DNA of 64,000 nucleotides from CAZXEU01 sp965207385. Lineage in GTDB: Bacteria; Bacteroidota; Rhodothermia; Rhodothermales; Bin80. Made by a program: the position numbers and the translations under genes. This document shows positions 59,463-64,000 of this stretch, piece after piece (position 1 is the stretch's first letter; each line of letters begins with the position of its first letter). A model generated the notes under the pieces. The model was given only the letters and a program-made list of their open reading frames with translations, did no database searches and was not told the DNA's origin. The stretch is from contig CBDBLZ010000011.1 in assembly GCA_965207385.1 (NCBI GenBank), positions 1-64,000 on the forward strand, written 5' to 3'.

Positions 59463-59755
59463 CACCGGCAGAGATTTCGCAACCCATCGCCCGGCGCGCG
59501 AAGAATCCTTCCACCCTGGCGCCGAAATCGTGCCGCCTCAGGCGGTAGGCAGAGCCTGCAGCACCGTCCGCAGGACACCGAATTTGCGCTATCCAGCGTG
59601 GCGGAAGTTACGGCCCGATAGCAAGGAGGAAACTCGGTCCCTAATGCAGCGATCCTGAAGCGACGAAAGATGCCGCCTGATTCTCCGGCCGACGAAATGA
59701 TGTACCTTGGGCTGTTCGCAGTGCCTGGCTACCAGCCGCTCGCCAGCGGATTCTC
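59463..59755. other. Intergenic region, no gene recognised
   Basis: Nothing supported between the small ORF and the reductase remnant. Confidence 0.3.
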
Positions 59756-60091
59756 TTAGTGACCGATAACGGCGTGCGGAACATAGGATTCTTCCAATTC
59801 GGCCACGTCTTCTTCCGACAGATCAAGGTCCAGGGCCTGGACGGTCGCATCAAGATGCGCCAGCTTCGAGGTGCCGATAATGGGCGCCGTGACGCCTGGG
59901 CGTGAAAGTAACCAGGACAGGGCAACGGTAGCGGGAGCGGTGCCTCGCCTTGTGGCTACCCGCTGCACAGAGCGTGAAACCTCTGCATCTGCGGGGTGGG
60001 TATAGCGCCTGTGCATCAGCTTGTCGTTCTCGGCGCGGACGGTGGCAGGCGGGTCCTGCAGGGACTCGGTACTGGAGGGCAGCCTTTGCAC
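59756..60091 (-). pseudogene. Aldo/keto reductase remnant (C-terminal part only)
   Basis: The minus-strand frame carries the C-terminal third of an aldo-keto reductase: HRRYTHPADAEVSRSVQRVA, then TVALSWLLSRPGVTAPIIGT (NADPH-binding loop) and LDLSEEDVAELEESYVPHAV. The N-terminal catalytic Asp/Tyr/Lys/His half is absent; sequence upstream of about 60040 reads as unrelated low-complexity in every frame. No catalysis is expected. Confidence 0.75.
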
Positions 60092-60366
60092 GGGCGCCGA
60101 ACATTGAATCGGGCCACAAGGAATTGCTCGGGGCCTGAATGGAATTGTCTATGTATTCGCACTTTCATTGCCCACGACCGATGGCTATCCTATTCACGCC
60201 GAAACGAGTCCTGTGTATATTTCAACGCAGTAGCTACCCCTTTGTGTATCGCCGTTGTGCCCGGCCCATCATGACCCGGCAGTTGGTCTCAGGAGTGGAC
60301 CTGGCCCTGAAGAGCCCTATCCTGCGGATGCTGGAGAATCTTGGTATGTCTGCCGTCTCCCTGTTC
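60092..60366. other. Upstream region of the LRR protease gene
   Basis: In-frame ATGs exist at 60271, 60328 and 60346 but the leader before 60367 is not signal-like. Divergent promoter region expected; no hexamers clear. Confidence 0.35.
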
Positions 60367-63300
60367 ATGAATCATCGTGGTTTTCGCTTGCGGATTTTGG
60401 GCTACGTGGTTGTGTTAGCAGGGACGAAGGGCGTGCGCAGCCTTACCGCGATGCTGCTCCTGGCAGTATTTGCAACGCCACTGGCCGCGGCGCAGGATAG
60501 TCCCGAGTATGCGCCTAATGTGGTCGTGGTCCAGTTTGCGCCCAGCGCGGCCGTGGCCAACAAGACCGGTGCAACGGGGCTGCAGGAATTCGACCGGCGG
60601 GCTGCGCGATACGCCGTGCACCTGATAGAGCGCGTGTATCCGTTTCTGGATCATGTGGAGCCGACGCCGAAGACACGTCGCAACCTGGAGGCACTGCGCC
60701 GCACGTTTTATGTACGCTTTGCGGCAAGCGCTGCCCCGAATCATGTGGCCGACGCGCTCGCCGCAGTGCGGGGCGTGGCCTATGCCGAGCCGGTGCTTGT
60801 TCACCGGACGGAAGCACTCGAGACACCGGTCCGCGTTGACCCCGACGATCCGAGATTTGGCGATCAGTCGGAAATTCAGATGATGCGACTGCCGGAGGCG
60901 TGGGATGTGGTCAAGGGTGAAGACGGATCGCCAAGGGTCGTCATCGCGATCGTGGACGGAGGCGGTGAATGGCGCCACGAGGATCTTCGCGCGAACGTCT
61001 GGACGAATCCGGACGAGATTGCAGGCAATGGGGTAGATGACGACCAAAACGGGTTCGTTGATGATGTGCGCGGCGTCAACTTTGCCAACGGCGACCCCTC
61101 GGACAATGACCCGACCGGACTGCCGGAGACGCCCTCAAACGCCAATCACGGCACGGCCACTTCGGGTTTGGCCGGCGCGGTAACTGACAACGGCGTGGGA
61201 ATTGCGGGCGCGTCCTGGAACGTGGAGATCATGCACATCAACGCAGGCTGCGGGGGTGCCGTAGCTGATGGACTTGTTTGTCATGGGTACCAGGGCGTGC
61301 TTTACGCGGCCGCCAACGGGGCGGACATTATCAACACGAGTTGGGACGGCCTGGCGGGAACCGATGGTGAATTCAGATTCATTGATCAATCCCTGAACCT
61401 GGCTACGGACATGGGTGCCCTCGTGGTGGCCTCGGTCGGCAACGAGGGCCGCAGCACCGACCTGCTGCGGAATTACCCGGCCCGCCATCCGAGGGTGCTG
61501 TCGGTGGGGGCAACGGAGAAGGCCACGCGCAGGCTGGCGGGTTTTTCGAATTACGGCGGGCTGGTGAACGTCTTTGCTCCGGGCCAGGACATATTGACCA
61601 CCGGTTCGGGCAACGCCTATGTACTCTTGAGCGGTACGTCGTATTCGGCTCCGCTGGTGGCTGGCGTTGCGGCTTTGGTGAAAACGGAGTTCCCTACGTT
61701 GGGGCCGGACGCGCTGCGGGAGCACATTCGGCTGACGAGCGAAAATATAGACGCGCAAAACCCGGCACTGGCCGGACAGTTGGGACGCGGATTTGTAAAC
61801 GCACGAACGGCCGTACAGGCGCCGGCCTTGCCTGCGGTGCGCCTCGAGCGCTGGAGTTGGACCGACGACGACGGCGATGGCCAGATTGCCTCCGGCGATG
61901 TGGTAACCGTTACAGCCACAGTGGTCAATTACCTTTCCGACGCCCGCCGACTTACGGTGGGGCTTATGGGGGCAGAACCGTATTCATTCATTGACCTGAC
62001 CAGGGCGGAGGCCGATGTCGGACGATTGGCAAGCGGCGATTCGGCCGAGGTGCGGCTCAGGTTTGCGGTCGCCGCCAATGCGCCCGACAATCAGCAAGTC
62101 CGCTTTTACACGCGCATAAGGGACGGCGCATTTGAGGACGGACCGGACCTGCTTTCGTTTCGGGTCAATCGGTCGCTTGATGAAGTACACCACGGGCTGA
62201 GCGCATTCTACACGGCGACTGGGGGAGACAACTGGACGCGAAATGACAATTGGGATATTGCCAGGATCCCGTCTGAAGCAGAATTGGCAACCTGGTTTGG
62301 GGTCGGCCTCAGTGACGAGGGATGGCTGGTCGATCTGTCCTTGCGGGAAAACAATCTCACGGGAGCACTGCCGCCCGAACTTGGCAGTCTCCCGCACTTG
62401 CAAGTGCTGAATCTGCGCGGCAATGCGGTGACTGGCCCGATTCCGACCGAACTTGCCAGCCTCTCGCAGCTCGAAGAGCTGGACCTACGCTACAACACCC
62501 TGACGGGCCCGATCCCGCCCGAGCTCGGCTCCCTGCAACAGGTTAAACGGCTGATACTGCGCGGCAATTCGCTGACGGGTCCCATCCCTTCCGAACTTGG
62601 CAGCCTCCCGAAACTGGAATGGCTGATTCTGGACAGCAATTCGCTCACGGGCTCGATCCCGCCCGAGCTCGGCCATCTCCCGCGGCTGACCCAGCTGCAT
62701 CTGGGCGATGATCAATTGACGGGATCGATTCCTTCCGAACTCGGCCGTCTCGCACAGCTTCGGGTATTGAATCTGTCCGGCACTTCGATTACGGGCCCCA
62801 TCCCACCGGAACTCGGTGGTCTCGCGCAGCTTAGGGAGTTGCATCTGCGCAATAATTCGTCGCTGACGGGTCCGATTCCGCCCGAGCTCGGTGGCCTCAC
62901 GCAGCTGCGAGTACTGTCTCTGTTTGGCAATTCGCTGACGGGTCCGATTCCGCCGGAGATTGGTGGCCTCACGCAGTTGGAAAAGGTATTGCTGCTCAGC
63001 AATTCGCTGACGGGCTCGATCCCGCCTGAAATCGGCAATCTCGCGCAGTTGCAATGGCTGGATCTGCGCTTCAATTCCCTGACGGGCCCGATCCCGCCTG
63101 AAGTCGGTAATCTCACGCAGTTGACCAGCCTGGAGCTTGACGACAATTCCCTGACGGGGCCGATCCCTCCGGAAATCGGCAACCTTTCGCAGTTGACCAG
63201 GCTGTGGCTGAACAATAATTCATTGTCCGGCCATATTCCGCCCGAGATCGGCGGCCTCGCGCAATTGCAAGAGCTGGAACTGCGCCACAATTCCCTGACG

Positions 63301-64000
63301 GGCCCGCTTCCACCCGAGATTGGTCATCTTACGCAGTTGCATCGCCTGCTTCTGGAGGACAATTCCCTTACCGGGCCACTTCCGCCGGAAATCGGCAGAC
63401 TTGGGCAGGTGGAATGGCTGTTTCTGGACGACAATTCGCTGACGGGCCCGATTCCGCCCGAGATCGGCGGCCTCGCGCAATTGCAAGAGCTGAAGCTGCG
63501 CCGCAATTCCCTGACAGGCCCGCTTCCTCCCGAACTTGGCAATCTCGCACAACTGCGACGGCTGCAATTGGGAAACAATTCCGTGACGGGCGCCATCCCC
63601 GCTGAACTTGGCAATCTTGCGCAGTTGGTTGAGCTGGATCTGGACCACAATTCACTGACGGGACCTATCCCTCCTGAAATCGGTCGTCTGGCGAATCTGG
63701 AACAGCTGTTCTTGAGAAGCAATCAGCTGACGGGGTCCATTCCGTCCGAACTCGGCAGCCTCTCGCAGCTGGGAGAGCTGGCGATGTGGAACAATCAGCT
63801 GACGGGTTCGATTCCGCCTGAGCTCGGCAGCCTTCCGCGGCTGTACCGGCTGTACCTGCAGGACAACTCGCTGACGGGTCCGATTCCGCCGGAGCTCGGC
63901 AGTCTCGCGCAATTGAGATTGCTGTATCTGAACAATAATTCGCTGACGGGTCTGGTTCCGTCCGAGCTCGGAAACCTCGCACAGTTGCAAGAGCTGCATC
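60367..64000 (+). CDS. Subtilisin-like (S8) protease with plant-type leucine-rich repeats, truncated by window end
   Basis: A secreted serine protease of at least 1211 residues. Start probably 60367 (MNHRGFRLRILGYVVV), with the signal peptide at VRSLTAMLLLAVFATPLAAA; internal starts are possible. A propeptide region (APNVVVVQFAPSAAVANKT, VRGVAYAEPVLVHRTE) precedes the S8 domain with the full triad: Asp in VVIAIVDGGGEWRHE (codon 60955), His in NANHGTATSGLAG (61147), Ser in LSGTSYSAPLVAGVAALVKT (61639). A CARDB-like beta-sandwich (WTDDDGDGQIASGDVVTVTA) follows, then an LRR cap (LSAFYTATGGDNWTRNDNWD) and 23 repeats. No stop is reached, so anchor and length are unknown. A T9SS tail is likely but unseen. 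Confidence 0.88.
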   Translation, partial: MNHRGFRLRILGYVVVLAGTKGVRSLTAMLLLAVFATPLAAAQDSPEYAPNVVVVQFAPSAAVANKTGATGLQEFDRRAARYAVHLIERVYPFLDHVEPTPKTRRNLEALRRTFYVRFAASAAPNHVADALAAVRGVAYAEPVLVHRTEALETPVRVDPDDPRFGDQSEIQMMRLPEAWDVVKGEDGSPRVVIAIVDGGGEWRHEDLRANVWTNPDEIAGNGVDDDQNGFVDDVRGVNFANGDPSDNDPTGLPETPSNANHGTATSGLAGAVTDNGVGIAGASWNVEIMHINAGCGGAVADGLVCHGYQGVLYAAANGADIINTSWDGLAGTDGEFRFIDQSLNLATDMGALVVASVGNEGRSTDLLRNYPARHPRVLSVGATEKATRRLAGFSNYGGLVNVFAPGQDILTTGSGNAYVLLSGTSYSAPLVAGVAALVKTEFPTLGPDALREHIRLTSENIDAQNPALAGQLGRGFVNARTAVQAPALPAVRLERWSWTDDDGDGQIASGDVVTVTATVVNYLSDARRLTVGLMGAEPYSFIDLTRAEADVGRLASGDSAEVRLRFAVAANAPDNQQVRFYTRIRDGAFEDGPDLLSFRVNRSLDEVHHGLSAFYTATGGDNWTRNDNWDIARIPSEAELATWFGVGLSDEGWLVDLSLRENNLTGALPPELGSLPHLQVLNLRGNAVTGPIPTELASLSQLEELDLRYNTLTGPIPPELGSLQQVKRLILRGNSLTGPIPSELGSLPKLEWLILDSNSLTGSIPPELGHLPRLTQLHLGDDQLTGSIPSELGRLAQLRVLNLSGTSITGPIPPELGGLAQLRELHLRNNSSLTGPIPPELGGLTQLRVLSLFGNSLTGPIPPEIGGLTQLEKVLLLSNSLTGSIPPEIGNLAQLQWLDLRFNSLTGPIPPEVGNLTQLTSLELDDNSLTGPIPPEIGNLSQLTRLWLNNNSLSGHIPPEIGGLAQLQELELRHNSLTGPLPPEIGHLTQLHRLLLEDNSLTGPLPPEIGRLGQVEWLFLDDNSLTGPIPPEIGGLAQLQELKLRRNSLTGPLPPELGNLAQLRRLQLGNNSVTGAIPAELGNLAQLVELDLDHNSLTGPIPPEIGRLANLEQLFLRSNQLTGSIPSELGSLSQLGELAMWNNQLTGSIPPELGSLPRLYRLYLQDNSLTGPIPPELGSLAQLRLLYLNNNSLTGLVPSELGNLAQLQELH
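62329..64000 (+). repeat. Tandem 24-residue leucine-rich repeats (at least 23 copies)
   Basis: 72-bp unit encoding NSLTGPIPPELGxLxxLxxL, plant-type LRR consensus, starting at ENNLTGALPPELGSLPHL and continuing past the window. One unit (near 62840, NNSSLTGPIPP) carries one extra residue. Nucleotide similarity between units is high. Confidence 0.9.

Noticed and set aside
62485..63999. Several minus-strand repetitive open frames (QLREAAxFGRNRARQ-like)
   Set aside because: They are the complement of the LRR repeats and copy their 72-bp period.
62329..64000. CRISPR-like regular repeats
   Set aside because: Period 72 bp with continuous coding of LRRs and no spacers; not an array.
1..64000. tRNA or rRNA genes
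   Set aside because: No convincing T-loop GGTTCRA with acceptor pairing and no rRNA-like sequence were seen by eye.
1..64000. Insertion sequences or integrase
   Set aside because: No transposase, integrase or flanking terminal repeats recognised despite accessory genes.

Overview
The window most likely comes from a bacterium of the Rhodothermota/Bacteroidota (FCB) group, probably Rhodothermales-like and GC-rich. Indicators are T9SS type-A style C-terminal sorting domains (NPFNPST / NPFTTTTT followed by LGR and a final GAYLYR stretch) on three surface proteins, two choice-of-anchor-B proteins, a GWxTD-domain protein, a type III glutamine synthetase, and a histidine kinase with the AREAAHQLGTP H-box. 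I could not run any search, so taxonomy and all family names rest on motif recognition.

Layout. 1-2953: end of a pyruvate dehydrogenase operon (E1 beta, E2), both frameshifted, then a metallophosphoesterase. 3177-8956: a strong sigma-70-like promoter, a 5.5-kb secreted surface protein broken by about six frame changes, and a strong terminator. 9254-12208: GWxTD protein and AsnRS. 12682-20123: gene-poor stretch with a Cache lipoprotein, a secreted amidohydrolase (minus), two orphan proteins and an iodotyrosine-deiodinase-like nitroreductase. 20270-26863 (minus): a 2197-residue Calx-beta repeat protein with a C-terminal beta barrel. 27914-31617: glutamine synthetase III and a sulfatase, divergent across a palindromic AT-rich element. 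32300-38064: tandem choice-of-anchor-B paralogues. 38360-44249: secD, secF, STAS protein, purA, histidine kinase. 44322-46100: solitary OLD-like ATPase/TOPRIM nuclease. 46233-49037 (minus): TonB-dependent receptor plus SAM-hydroxide adenosyltransferase. 49723-50287: Doc-type toxin-antitoxin pair. 50512-57135: tatD, dnaK (minus), pgsA, pyrE, cinA, recA. 57345-59462: frameshifted Fic protein with a two-TM partner and a possible third small ORF. 59756-60091: aldo-keto reductase remnant (minus). 60367-end: subtilisin-like protease with at least 23 plant-type leucine-rich repeats, running off the window.

The core machinery (SecDF, PurA, DnaK, RecA, CinA, PyrE, PgsA, AsnRS) is intact. Frame disruptions are clustered in 1-1500, 3785-8810, 34199, and 57450-59200. 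Because they hit an essential complex (PDH) as well as accessory genes, assembly or consensus error is at least as likely as pseudogenisation.

The most interesting accessory items are the Fic/two-TM/small-ORF module with an in-frame amber codon, the solitary OLD-like nuclease, the giant Calx-beta barrel protein, the LRR protease, the helical/HNH-like membrane protein at 16432, and a perfect dyad over the likely recA promoter.
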